NCBI GenBank assembly: GCA_900696495.1
Contig: CAADGI010000016.1
Coordinates: 1-37,336, forward strand
Source of the DNA: an uncultured Alphaproteobacteria bacterium
GTDB lineage: Bacteria > Pseudomonadota > Alphaproteobacteria > Micavibrionales > Micavibrionaceae
DNA: 37,336 nucleotides
Reading direction: 5' to 3'
Under the pieces are notes generated by a model. The model worked only from the letters and a program-made list of their open reading frames with translations. It searched no databases and was not told the origin of the DNA. A program made the position numbers and the translations under genes. Within the stretch, counting starts at the first letter, position 1, and every line of letters starts with the position of its first letter. Below are positions 1-7,963 of this stretch, one piece after another.

Positions 1-43
1 CACTAATTACGAATGCGTTGCTCTACCCCTGAGCTACAACGGC
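1..43 (-). tRNA. tRNA-Thr (anticodon CGT), 5' part only
   Basis: On the minus strand the sequence starts GCCGTTG (acceptor strand), TA, then a D-arm GCTC/GAGC with loop AGGGGTA, then ACGCA and the loop TTCGTAA, giving anticodon CGT. The T-arm and 3' end lie outside the window. The visible 3' strand of the anticodon stem (TTAGT) pairs poorly with ACGCA, with two mismatches. The gene may therefore be divergent, interrupted or affected by the sequence edge. Confidence 0.65.
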
Positions 44-144
44 CCGTTCGAAGGCTTATCCAATACATGGAAACGCCTGCCGGTTTCAATCCTTTTCCGC
101 CCTTTTATCGCTTTATTATTATGTCAATATAATGGCTGTTATTC

Positions 145-174
145 TTGTGTACGGTGACACCGTACACTATATGT
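145..174 (+). promoter_or_regulatory. SRP RNA promoter with an embedded 21-bp palindrome
   Basis: A -35-like TTGTGT (145-150) and a -10-like TATATG (169-174) are 18 bp apart and end just before the predicted 5' end of the SRP RNA. The spacer is filled by a perfect inverted repeat, GTGTACGGTG-A-CACCGTACAC (147-167). Its position between the promoter hexamers is what one expects of a repressor operator. The promoter hexamers themselves are weak matches, so the exact promoter is an inference. Confidence 0.5.
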
Positions 175-177
175 ATC

Positions 178-268
178 CCCGGAAGATCGGGGCGGATCTA
201 TCGCCAACCCGGTCAGGGCCGAAAGGCAGCAGCCGTAACGAATTTGGTTCGGGTCCGGTCTTCCACCC
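178..268 (+). ncRNA. ffs: Signal recognition particle RNA (small bacterial 4.5S type)
   Basis: This RNA binds Ffh (SRP54) and forms the particle that targets nascent membrane proteins to FtsY and SecYEG. The conserved apical hairpin is visible at about 211-234 (GGTCAGGGCCGAAAGGCAGC then AGCC), with the GGTCAGG and AGCAGCC strands of the Ffh-binding internal loops. The outer stem is GGAAGATCGG (181-190) against CCGGTCTTCC (255-264). Location directly upstream of dnaX is common in alphaproteobacteria. The exact ends are estimated from the outer stem and may be off by several bases. Confidence 0.9.
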
Positions 269-308
269 TTCGCAGTTAGCGAGCCCCGGCGAGCTTACGA
301 GAAGAAGT

Positions 309-336
309 GTCCACCGAAGCCTTGGCGTAGGTGGAC
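309..336. repeat. Intergenic palindromic repeat between ffs and dnaX
   Basis: The arms GTCCACC (309-315) and GGTGGAC (330-336) enclose a GAAGCCTTGGCGTA core. The shape is that of a dispersed palindromic intergenic element. A second short hairpin, GTGGC-AA-GCCAC at 354-365, is followed by TTTTCTCC and could be a weak terminator for the SRP RNA ahead of dnaX. No gene is seen in 269-428. Confidence 0.5.
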
Positions 337-428
337 TGGCAATAAAGCTTCGGGTGGCAAGCCACTTTTCTCCTCATAACCGCCTTGTGCCATTTGCGGT
401 TTTGGGTGAATCGCTCTAGATAATATCT

Positions 429-2090
429 ATGTCGGATAACAAAGCCCCCAACCTCGAATACCGCGTCCTTGCACGGAAATACCGTCCCCGCAATTTCGAC
501 GAACTGATCGGCCAGGACGCCCTCGTCCGCACGCTGCGAAACGCCATCGATTCCGGCCGCGTCGCCCATGCCTTTATGCTCACCGGCGTGCGCGGCGTCG
601 GCAAAACGACAACCGCCCGCATTATCGCCAAGGCGCTCAATTACAAAGGCCACAACGGCAAATCGGGCCCGACGACAGGCCCGACCGACGATTGCAAACT
701 CTGCCAGGCCATCGCCGAAGACAGGCACCCCGACGTCATCGAGATGGACGCCGCCAGCCATACCGGCGTCGACAACATGCGCGAAATTCTGGATGGCGTG
801 CGCTACGCCCCGACCGAGGCGCGCTACAAAATCTACGTCATCGACGAAGTGCACATGCTTTCGAAATCGGCCTTCAACGCGCTTCTCAAAACACTCGAGG
901 AACCGCCGCCGCACGTGAAATTCATTTTCGCGACCACGGAAATCCGCAAGGTCCCGCTCACCGTTCTCTCGCGTTGCCAGCGTTTTGACCTGCGCCGCGT
1001 CGATATCCCGACCCTCAGCGAGCATTTCCTGGATATCTGCAAAAAAGAAAAAGTGAAAGCCGAGGACGCAGCCATCCAGCTCATCGCCCGCGCCGCTGAC
1101 GGCTCGGTGCGCGACGGCCTCTCGCTGCTCGACCAGGCGATGTCCCTCGGCGGCGACACCGTCACCGCGCAACTTGTTACGGACATGCTCGGTCTCGGCG
1201 ACCGTGGCCGCACGCTCGATCTCCTTGAAAAAGCGCTCACCGGCGACATGCCCGAAGCGCTGAAAATCATGGACGAAATTTACCGCTCCGGCGGTGACCC
1301 GCTTGTGCTCATCCAGGACCTGCTCGATTTCACGCATCAGTTGACCAAACTCCGCGCCATCCCGAAGGTGAAGAACGAGGACAAGCGCCTTGCCGCGCTT
1401 GCCGCCGAACTCTCGATGCCCACATTGGGCCGCACATGGCAGATTTTGCTCAAGGGCCTGGGCGAGGTGCAAAACGCGCCCGCGCCGCACGCCGCTGCGG
1501 AAATGGTTATCATCCGCCTCGCTTACGCCGCCGACCTGCCCGACCCGGCCGATCTCGTTCGCAAATTAAAAGACCAGCCCGCAAGCACAACCGGCCAGAC
1601 CCTGATCGCCTCCGCGCCGCAGCGCGATTACGCGCCCGTCGCCCGCGCGCCGAAAGGTTCAACACAGGCCGCGCCAAATATTTTAACTTCGCCCGAGCCG
1701 CAAAATATAACCGAACGCGCCGTACGCAATCTCGAAGACATCGTCTCGCTGCTCGATGAAGCGGGCGAAGTCATGCTCTCTTCGCAAATATATCAGTCCG
1801 TCCATCTCGTGCGGCTCGAGGAAGGCCGCCTTGAAATACGCCCGCATGAGCACGCCCCGCCCAAACTCGCGCAGGAGCTCGGCCCCATGCTCACCAAACT
1901 CACCGGCCGCCGCTGGATGGTCAGCATTTCCGGCCTGCCCGGCGAACCCACCCTCGCCGAAAAGAAGCAAAACGCCCGCGCCGCCGAATTCGCCGAGGCT
2001 CTCGCTTTGCCCGAAGTGGCGCAAATTCTCGCCATCTTTCCCGGCGCCCAATTAACGGATATAACTGGTAGGGACGAACACAAGGATTAA
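429..2090 (+). CDS. dnaX: DNA polymerase III subunit gamma/tau
   Basis: This is the ATPase subunit of the clamp loader, which opens and loads the beta clamp and, as tau, links polymerase cores. At 553 aa it has an N-terminal AAA+ module with Walker A GVRGVGKT (53-60), Walker B-type VIDEVH (about 137-142) and the sensor/Arg-finger region TVLSRCQRF. A domain-III-like region and a C-terminal tau-like segment follow from about residue 400. The zinc module normally has four Cys. Here the first two positions are Tyr72 and Thr86, and only Cys89 and Cys92 remain. The gene ends 3 bp before ybaB, the usual dnaX-ybaB pair, although recR does not follow. No obvious slippery heptamer for a separate gamma form was noticed. 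Confidence 0.95.
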   Translation: MSDNKAPNLEYRVLARKYRPRNFDELIGQDALVRTLRNAIDSGRVAHAFMLTGVRGVGKTTTARIIAKALNYKGHNGKSGPTTGPTDDCKLCQAIAEDRHPDVIEMDAASHTGVDNMREILDGVRYAPTEARYKIYVIDEVHMLSKSAFNALLKTLEEPPPHVKFIFATTEIRKVPLTVLSRCQRFDLRRVDIPTLSEHFLDICKKEKVKAEDAAIQLIARAADGSVRDGLSLLDQAMSLGGDTVTAQLVTDMLGLGDRGRTLDLLEKALTGDMPEALKIMDEIYRSGGDPLVLIQDLLDFTHQLTKLRAIPKVKNEDKRLAALAAELSMPTLGRTWQILLKGLGEVQNAPAPHAAAEMVIIRLAYAADLPDPADLVRKLKDQPASTTGQTLIASAPQRDYAPVARAPKGSTQAAPNILTSPEPQNITERAVRNLEDIVSLLDEAGEVMLSSQIYQSVHLVRLEEGRLEIRPHEHAPPKLAQELGPMLTKLTGRRWMVSISGLPGEPTLAEKKQNARAAEFAEALALPEVAQILAIFPGAQLTDITGRDEHKD

Positions 2091-2093
2091 GCG

Positions 2094-2417
2094 ATGCTCA
2101 ATATCCAGAAAATGATGCAGCAGGCCAAACTGGTCCAGGAAAAACTCGAGGAAATCCAGGAAAAACTCAGGGATATCGACGTCCAGGGCGCATCGGGCGA
2201 CGGCCTCGTGCGCGTGACCATGTCCTGCGCCAATGTCGTGAGATCGGTCACGATCGATCCGTCGCTGATCAGCAGCGGCAACAAGGACATACTCGAGGAT
2301 CTGATTACCGCGGCGCTCAACAACGCGGGCGAAGCCAAGGATGCCCGCGTCAAGGAAGAGACGAAAAAGATGATGGAATCCATCGGCGTCGACGAAAACA
2401 CGAAATTTCCGTTTTAA
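2094..2417 (+). CDS. ybaB: YbaB/EbfC family nucleoid-associated protein
   Basis: This is a small dimeric DNA-binding protein associated with the nucleoid, usually encoded with dnaX. It is 107 aa, the normal family length. The N-terminal helix carries the family pattern MLNIQKMMQQAKLVQEKLEE, followed by the beta-rich core (ASGDGLVRVTMSC, then VRSVTIDPSLI) and a C-terminal helix ending near the family's usual position. The start has a good AAGGA Shine-Dalgarno sequence (2082-2086) inside the end of dnaX. It is probably cotranscribed with dnaX and with the nuclease gene 10 bp downstream. Confidence 0.93.
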   Translation: MLNIQKMMQQAKLVQEKLEEIQEKLRDIDVQGASGDGLVRVTMSCANVVRSVTIDPSLISSGNKDILEDLITAALNNAGEAKDARVKEETKKMMESIGVDENTKFPF

Positions 2418-2427
2418 AAATTCCGCC

Positions 2428-3222
2428 ATGCGTATCCTCACCTGGAACATCAATTCCGTTCGCCTGCGCATCAACAACCTGCGCCGCGTGATGAAGGAAT
2501 GCGCCCCCGACATCATTTGCCTGCAGGAAACCAAGACCGTCGATGAAACCTTCCCGCTGCAGGCGATTCACGACGCGGGCTACAAGCACATCGCCATCAG
2601 CGGCATGAAAAGCTATAACGGCGTCGCGATTTTATCCCGCGTGCCGTTCGACGCGCACGATGTCCATCACCGCTGCGGGCGCGAGGATTGCCGCCACATC
2701 GCCGCGCGCTTCAAGAATTTCGAACTGCACAATCTCTACATCCCGGCGGGCGGCGACATCCCGGACCCGCTCGCCAACGACAAATTCAAGCACAAGCTCG
2801 ATTTCGTCGATGAAATGACCGGCTGGTTCAAAAAGCGCTACAAGAAAACCGACAAGCTCGTCGCCGTCGGCGATTTCAATATCGCGCCCTACGAAAACGA
2901 CGTCTGGTCGCACAAGCAACTCCTCACCGTCGTCTCGCACACGCCGCCGGAAACCACGCGGCTTAATAAAATGCTGGATTCTCTCGACTGGGTCGACACC
3001 GCACGCCACTTCGTATCCCCTGAGGAAAAACTATACACCTGGTGGTCATACCGTAATCAGGACTGGAAAAAATCGAACCGCGGCCGCCGCTTGGATCACA
3101 TCTGGGTGACGCAACCGCTGAAAAAATCCCTGCTCGCGCAGGACATCCACGTCTCCGCCCGCGACTGGGACAAGCCTTCAGATCATGTTCCTGTAATGAT
3201 TGACTTAAAGATCGCCGCTTAG
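2428..3222 (+). CDS. xthA: Exodeoxyribonuclease III (AP endonuclease)
   Basis: This nuclease incises abasic sites and trims 3' blocked ends in base excision repair. At 264 aa it is a standard single-domain exonuclease/endonuclease/phosphatase fold. The active-site motifs are present in order: LTWNINSVRLR (N-terminal Asn), LQETKT (metal-binding Glu near residue 34), VGDFNIAP (Asp/Asn near 150), RLDHIWVT and the C-terminal SDHVPVMIDL (catalytic Asp-His). It lies 10 bp after ybaB and is likely the last gene of that operon. Its stop overlaps the end of the convergent DUF1223 gene by 4 bp. Confidence 0.95.
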   Translation: MRILTWNINSVRLRINNLRRVMKECAPDIICLQETKTVDETFPLQAIHDAGYKHIAISGMKSYNGVAILSRVPFDAHDVHHRCGREDCRHIAARFKNFELHNLYIPAGGDIPDPLANDKFKHKLDFVDEMTGWFKKRYKKTDKLVAVGDFNIAPYENDVWSHKQLLTVVSHTPPETTRLNKMLDSLDWVDTARHFVSPEEKLYTWWSYRNQDWKKSNRGRRLDHIWVTQPLKKSLLAQDIHVSARDWDKPSDHVPVMIDLKIAA

Positions 3223-3854
3223 TTCGTCTTGCCCGCAGCCAAAATCTGCGTCTGCGCCGCCGTCTGCGCGACGACCGCATACCCCGTCGCCGGGACATTC
3301 CCGATCGGGAACGCCATCGCCACCGCCTTGCCGTTCCAGCGCATCAGCTTCGTCAAAAACGTCACGGCGTTGCCCTTGTTGTACGAGAACAGCCACACAT
3401 CGGCAGGCTCCTCCACGCTCACGCCCGGCAGCGTGATATTCAGATACCCGCCCTGCGCCGAAAGACGAATCGATTTCACCGTTTCGATCGCCCCGCTGCT
3501 CGACAGGCCCGCCATCACCGAGTCCTTGTCATTGCCCTTGACCGCGTACATGCCGTTCACCACCGCCGCGGGCGTATAAATCCGGTCGAGCACCTTGCCC
3601 TGCTTGTACCCCGTCTGCCGCCCGTCGCAGAAAGGCGCCGACAGCGAATCCGCCCGCCCCGGCCGGTCGAAATAGGTGACATGGCAGGCCAGCGCGATGA
3701 TCTGCGGGTTGGCGCGGGTAATCTGGCCGAATAGCTCGTCCGCGCGCGGGCAGGACGGGCAGTCCCGCGCCGTGAACAACTCGTAAACCGTCATATTCGC
3801 CTGCGCAGGCAGGCTGAAGGTCATAAAAGCCGCCAAAAACAGCCAAAATCGCAT
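3219..3854 (-). CDS. DUF1223 family secreted thioredoxin-like protein
   Basis: This 211-aa protein has an N-terminal signal peptide (MRFWLFLAAFMTFSLPAQA, cleavage after AQA). The DUF1223 hallmark follows: VYELFTARDCPSCPRADELF, with a CPSC pair at a thioredoxin-like active-site position. The mature protein is therefore expected in the periplasm. The family's biochemical role is not established, and a redox function is only suggested by the CxxC motif. The gene stands alone on the minus strand, convergent with xthA. Confidence 0.85.
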   Translation of the reverse strand: MRFWLFLAAFMTFSLPAQANMTVYELFTARDCPSCPRADELFGQITRANPQIIALACHVTYFDRPGRADSLSAPFCDGRQTGYKQGKVLDRIYTPAAVVNGMYAVKGNDKDSVMAGLSSSGAIETVKSIRLSAQGGYLNITLPGVSVEEPADVWLFSYNKGNAVTFLTKLMRWNGKAVAMAFPIGNVPATGYAVVAQTAAQTQILAAGKTN

Positions 3855-3906
3855 AGATTCGCCTTTTCTTGCTTATGAGCCCTGAAAAATACTATAAAAC
3901 AGCGCC

Positions 3907-5274
3907 ATGAAAACCGCGAAAGAGCTAAAAAGCAAGGATTACTCACAGCCCTCGCCCACTCCTAAAATAGGACTGGTTTCCCTCGGCTGTCCCAAGGCTT
4001 TGGTCGATTCCGAACGCATCATGACCAAGCTCCGCTCCGACGGCTACCGCTTCACCGATACGCACGAAGGCGCCGACCTCGTCATCGTGAATACGTGCGG
4101 CTTCCTCGATTCCGCCAAGGCTGAATCGCTGCAGGCCATCGGCGACGCGCTCAGCGAAAACGGCCGCGTCATCGTCACCGGCTGCATGGGCGCGACGCCC
4201 GGGGAAATCACCGAAAAATATCCGAAGGTCCTCGCCGTCACCGGCCCGCATCAATATGAACAGGTCGTCACCAGCGTCCACACGCACCAGCCGATCGAAC
4301 ACAACCCGTACGTCGATCTCACGCCGCCATCCTATGACGAAGCCGGCCTCAAACTCACGCCGCGCCATTACGCGTACCTGAAAATTTCCGAAGGCTGCAA
4401 CAACCGCTGCTCCTTCTGCATCATCCCTCCCTTACGCGGCGATCTCGTAAGTCGCCCGCTCCACCGCGTCCTGCACGAAGCCGAAGCGCTCGTGAAATCG
4501 GGCACGAAAGAACTCCTCATCATCTCGCAGGATACATCCGCATATGGCGTCGATCTCAAATACGCCGAAAGCCCGTGGAAGGGAAACAAGGTCCCCGCGA
4601 AATTTTACAATCTGTGCGAAGAACTCGGCAAACTCGGTGTCTGGGTGCGCCTGCACTATGTTTACCCCTATCCGCATGTCGACAGCGTCATTCCATTAAT
4701 GGCCGAAGGAAAAATTTTGCCGTATCTCGACATCCCGTTCCAGCACGCGAGCCCAAACGTTCTGAAAGCCATGCGCCGCCCGGCGTCGCAGGAAAAAACT
4801 TTGGCCCGCATCCAGAACTGGCGCAAGATCTGCCCCGACCTCGCGCTGCGCTCCACCTTCATCGTCGGCTTCCCCGGCGAAACCGAGGAAGATTTCCAGA
4901 TGCTGCTCGACTGGCTGGAAGAAGCACAAATTGATAGAGCGGGCGCATTCCAGTACGAACCCGTCAAAGGCGCGAAAGCCAACGAGATCGGCAACGAAGT
5001 GCCGGATGAAATCAAGGAAATCCGCTGGCAGCGCTTCATGGAAAAGCAGCAGGACATCAGCGCCAAAAAAGCCAGGGAAAAAATCGGCAAAACCCTTGAA
5101 TGCATCGTCGACGATGTCGCCGGAGGCGGCGCCGATGCCCGCTCAAAGGCCGACGCGCCCGAAATCGACGGCACGGTTTTCCTGCGCGATGTCAAAAACC
5201 TCAAACCCGGCGATATCGTGAACGTGAAAATCGAAGACGCCGAGGAATACGACCTCTACGGCGTGCAAACCTGA
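3907..5274 (+). CDS. rimO: Ribosomal protein S12 methylthiotransferase RimO
   Basis: This radical-SAM enzyme adds a methylthio group to the conserved Asp of ribosomal protein S12. It is 455 aa. The N-terminal MTTase domain has the three cluster cysteines C28, C64 and C93. The radical SAM motif CNNRCSFC (C164, C168, C171) follows, and the protein ends with a TRAM domain (last ~70 residues, TLECIVDD to the C-terminus). [16 protein letters not shown] is typical of RimO rather than MiaB. It is monocistronic as far as can be seen. Confidence 0.95.
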   Translation: MKTAKELKSKDYSQPSPTPKIGLVSLGCPKALVDSERIMTKLRSDGYRFTDTHEGADLVIVNTCGFLDSAKAESLQAIGDALSENGRVIVTGCMGATPGEITEKYPKVLAVTGPHQYEQVVTSVHTHQPIEHNPYVDLTPPSYDEAGLKLTPRHYAYLKISEGCNNRCSFCIIPPLRGDLVSRPLHRVLHEAEALVKSGTKELLIISQDTSAYGVDLKYAESPWKGNKVPAKFYNLCEELGKLGVWVRLHYVYPYPHVDSVIPLMAEGKILPYLDIPFQHASPNVLKAMRRPASQEKTLARIQNWRKICPDLALRSTFIVGFPGETEEDFQMLLDWLEEAQIDRAGAFQYEPVKGAKANEIGNEVPDEIKEIRWQRFMEKQQDISAKKAREKIGKTLECIVDDVAGGGADARSKADAPEIDGTVFLRDVKNLKPGDIVNVKIEDAEEYDLYGVQT

Positions 5275-5332
5275 TGTCATCCCTCCATTCAGCGTCCGGG
5301 GCCAATAATTATTTATAGCGCTTGTGTGAGCC

Positions 5333-5361
5333 ATGGATTCCAGCCTTCGCTGGAATGACGA
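5333..5361. repeat. Dispersed palindromic repeat with ATTCCAGC arms
   Basis: The arms ATTCCAGC (5337-5344) and GCTGGAAT (5349-5356) enclose CTTC, with flanks GG and GACGA. Elements of this kind are common as dispersed intergenic repeats in proteobacterial genomes. Only one copy was noticed in this window. Confidence 0.6.
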
Positions 5362-5459
5362 AGATCAAAAATCACTGCATCTCCCCTTAACATCCCAGTC
5401 GCCATAGCGCGTCGGCTCCAGCATCCCCTGGTCTTCAAATCCATTGATTTCTTTCTTTT

Positions 5460-5562
5460 TACTCCCCTCCCGGAGGGAGGGGTCAGGGGGAGGGGTTACG
5501 GTTTTTGCCGAATTTCCACAGCTTAACCCCCCACCCAAACCCTCCCCCTCAGGGGGAGGCAT
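5460..5562. repeat. C/G-rich compound palindrome in the rimO-aroQ intergenic region
   Basis: Two local hairpins, CCCCTCCCGGAGGGAGGGG (about 5464-5482) and CCTCCCCCTCAGGGGGAGG (about 5541-5559), lie about 60 bp apart. The intervening GGGGGAGGGGTT and AACCCCCCACCC segments can also pair, making a larger cruciform-like element. It could be a mobile MITE-like repeat. The whole gap 5275-5629 shows only this, the palindrome at 5333-5361 and no convincing gene. Confidence 0.6.
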
Positions 5563-5629
5563 AACAAGGAATATTTCAGGGCTTGGTTTTTGGCTGCTCA
5601 TGGAACATATTAAACCATAAGAACCTTGA

Positions 5630-5938
5630 GTGAGCCAGATGGAAGTCCTGAAACCCTACCGCGTCCGCATCAACGTCATCGACGAGCAGATCCTCCAGCT
5701 TCTCCGCCGCCGCTATGACGTCATCGAGGACGTCGCGAAAATAAAAGCGCGCGAAAATATCCCTGCCACCATCCCCGAGCGCGTCGATGAAGTGCGCGAA
5801 AATGCCGCCCGCCTCGCCGCCGAAAAAGGCCTCGACGAAGATTTCATCCGCAAGCTTTACGCCCAGCTCATCAAACATAGCTGCGAAACCGAAGAATCCA
5901 TCATGAGACGCATCAACTTCCGTAAGGCCGCGAAATGA
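5630..5938 (+). CDS. Chorismate mutase, AroQ type (monofunctional)
   Basis: This enzyme converts chorismate to prephenate for phenylalanine and tyrosine synthesis. It is 102 aa, all-helical, and matches the AroQ fold: LKPYRVRINVIDEQILQLLR (first helix, R and DEQIL positions), RRRYDVIEDVAKIK (Arg and Lys active-site positions) and later ERVDEVRENA. It has no prephenate dehydratase or dehydrogenase domain, so it is the stand-alone form. The start is taken at GTG 5630; an in-frame ATG at 5639 is possible. The last codon overlaps rsmB by 4 bp (ATGA), so the two are translationally coupled. Confidence 0.85.
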   Translation: MSQMEVLKPYRVRINVIDEQILQLLRRRYDVIEDVAKIKARENIPATIPERVDEVRENAARLAAEKGLDEDFIRKLYAQLIKHSCETEESIMRRINFRKAAK

Positions 5939-7305
5939 CGCAGATGATGCGGCCGCAGGAACTGCCCCCGGAATCCTCGGACGAACATGACGTTTCCGTC
6001 ACTTCCGGCGATATGCTCTCCGCCCGCATCGTCGCGCTCAATCTTCTCGATGACGTATTGGGCCGCAAGAACCCGCTCGACCAGGCCCTCGAAAACGCCG
6101 CCGAATTTCGCACCCTGCCCGCGCGCGACCGCAGTTTCTGCCGCATGCTCGTATCGACAACACTCCGCCGCCTCGGCCAGGTCGATGATTTGATCGCAAA
6201 AGCCGAGGAACGCCCCGGCAACAAAACACTCCTCCTCCAGAACATCCTCCGCCTCGGCGTCACGCAAATCATGTTCATGAACGTGCCCGACCACGCGGCC
6301 GTCGACACCTCGGTGCGCATCGCCGAAAGCGCCGGGATGGAAAGGCAAAAAGGCTTCGTCAACGGTTTGCTGCGCACCATCGCCCGCATCGGCAAGGAAT
6401 GGCTCGCCCGCCAGGATGAAGGCCGCCTTAACACGCCCGACTGGCTCCTCAAAATCTGGATCGATGATTACGGCCTCAAAACCGCCGCGCAGATCGCCCG
6501 CGCCAACCTCGCCGAAGCGCCGCTCGACATCACGCTGCGCGACGAGGCCGACCGCAATTACTGGGCCTCGAATTTAAAAGCCTCCGAAGTCGGCAACGGC
6601 ACGCTCCGTAGAATTGCAGGCGGCCCGGTCCACGAAATTCCCGGCTATGACGACGGCCAATGGTGGGTACAGGACGCCGCCGCCGCCATTCCCGCTCTCC
6701 TCTTCGGCGACATCAAGGGCAAAACCGTGATCGACCTCTGCGCCGCGCCCGGCGGCAAATCCGCGCAGCTCGCGGCGCGCGGCGCCAACGTCATCGCCAT
6801 CGACCGCTCCGCCCAGCGCCTCAAAAAGCTCGAGGCCAATCTCGCAAGATTAAAACTGGCCGACCGCGTCCAGGTCATCGCCTCCGACGCTTCTTCATGG
6901 CAGCCGAAAGAACCACCGCAATTCATTTTGGTGGATGCGCCCTGCACCGCCACCGGCACCATCCGCCGCCACCCCGACGTGCCGCATCTCAAATCCATGC
7001 GCGACCTCGAAAGCCTCGTGCCCACGCAAATGCGCATCCTCGAAAACGCCTTCAATATCCTCGCGCCCGGCGGCGTGCTGGTCTACTGCACCTGCTCGCT
7101 GCAAAAATGCGAGGGCGAAGACCAGATTCAGTATCTGCTGAGCCAGCACCCGAACGCCGCAAAAATCGCCATCACATCAAAGGAAATCGGCGACATCGCC
7201 GACGCCGTCACCGAAAACGGCGACGTGCGCACGCTGCCCTTCCACCTCGCGGCATCGGGCGGCATCGACGGCTTCTTCATTTCACGGATTACCAAGGCAG
7301 CTTAG
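5935..7305 (+). CDS. rsmB: 16S rRNA (cytosine-967-C5)-methyltransferase RsmB
   Basis: This enzyme methylates C967 of 16S rRNA using SAM. At 456 aa it has an N-terminal NusB-like RNA-binding domain (about 20-160: [20 protein letters not shown]) and a C-terminal Rossmann methyltransferase. SAM-binding motif I is [14 protein letters not shown], the motif IV region is [16 protein letters not shown], and the motif VI region [14 protein letters not shown] carries the catalytic cysteine. The gene overlaps the upstream chorismate mutase by 4 bp and the convergent infC by 4 bp. Confidence 0.93.
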   Translation: MTQMMRPQELPPESSDEHDVSVTSGDMLSARIVALNLLDDVLGRKNPLDQALENAAEFRTLPARDRSFCRMLVSTTLRRLGQVDDLIAKAEERPGNKTLLLQNILRLGVTQIMFMNVPDHAAVDTSVRIAESAGMERQKGFVNGLLRTIARIGKEWLARQDEGRLNTPDWLLKIWIDDYGLKTAAQIARANLAEAPLDITLRDEADRNYWASNLKASEVGNGTLRRIAGGPVHEIPGYDDGQWWVQDAAAAIPALLFGDIKGKTVIDLCAAPGGKSAQLAARGANVIAIDRSAQRLKKLEANLARLKLADRVQVIASDASSWQPKEPPQFILVDAPCTATGTIRRHPDVPHLKSMRDLESLVPTQMRILENAFNILAPGGVLVYCTCSLQKCEGEDQIQYLLSQHPNAAKIAITSKEIGDIADAVTENGDVRTLPFHLAASGGIDGFFISRITKAA

Positions 7306-7928
7306 GCTGGAACCAAAATCATAATCATCTGGCGGCCTTCAAGCTTGGGCGCATATTCCACCTTGGCGACCGTCGCCAGCTCCTGCTGCATCTTCTCGAG
7401 CAACTCGCGCCCGATCTGGATATGCGACATCTCGCGGCCGCGAAAACGCATGGTGACTTTCACCTTGTCGCCGCCCTCGAGAAATTTGCGCGCCGCGCGC
7501 ATCTTCACATCATAATCATGCTGCTCGATGCCGGGACGGATCTTGATTTCCTTCAGATCGACGACCTTCTGCTTCTTGCGCGCCTCGGCGGCTTTTTTCT
7601 GCTGCTCGTATTTATATTTGCCGTAGTCGAGAATCTTGCACACCGGCGGATCGGTGTTCGGCGAAATCTCCACGAGATCCAAGCCCGCCTCTTCCGCCAG
7701 CACCATGGCTTCGCGCGGACTCATCACGCCCTTCATCTCGCCGTCGGCGCCGACGACGCGGATTTTTTCTGCCCTGATCTGTTCATTGACGCGCGGTCCG
7801 TCATCGGCGGGGCGCTGCGGGGTCCGGCTGTCGCGTCCGCCGCTTTGGGGACGTCCGCCTTGAGGCGGTCTGCTGCCGGGGGGACGGCCGCCTGGCGGCC
7901 GCGAGGGTGGTCTGTAGGGTTGCTTAAT
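7302..7928 (-). CDS. infC: Translation initiation factor IF-3, ATT start
   Basis: IF-3 binds the 30S subunit, prevents subunit association and checks initiator tRNA and start codon. The core is plain: [19 protein letters not shown], then [24 protein letters not shown] and the C-terminal RNA-binding domain to MILVPA. Reading back from the internal ATG at 7736, the frame stays open to an ATT codon at 7928. AGGAG lies 8 bp upstream of it and no ATG, GTG or TTG is in frame nearby. AUU is the classical autoregulatory infC start. The protein is then 208 aa, with a Pro/Gly/Arg-rich disordered N-terminal extension of about 42 residues. It lies 35 bp downstream of thrS and is probably cotranscribed with it. 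rpmI and rplT do not follow. Confidence 0.93.
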   Translation of the reverse strand: MKQPYRPPSRPPGGRPPGSRPPQGGRPQSGGRDSRTPQRPADDGPRVNEQIRAEKIRVVGADGEMKGVMSPREAMVLAEEAGLDLVEISPNTDPPVCKILDYGKYKYEQQKKAAEARKKQKVVDLKEIKIRPGIEQHDYDVKMRAARKFLEGGDKVKVTMRFRGREMSHIQIGRELLEKMQQELATVAKVEYAPKLEGRQMIMILVPA

Positions 7929-7963
7929 AGTCCATTCTCCTGAGATAATTCACGAAAGCCCTA

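Noticed and set aside
276-1490. 404-aa open frame on the minus strand
   Set aside because: It lies antisense to dnaX, whose motifs are unambiguous. The frame is open only because of GC-rich codon structure.
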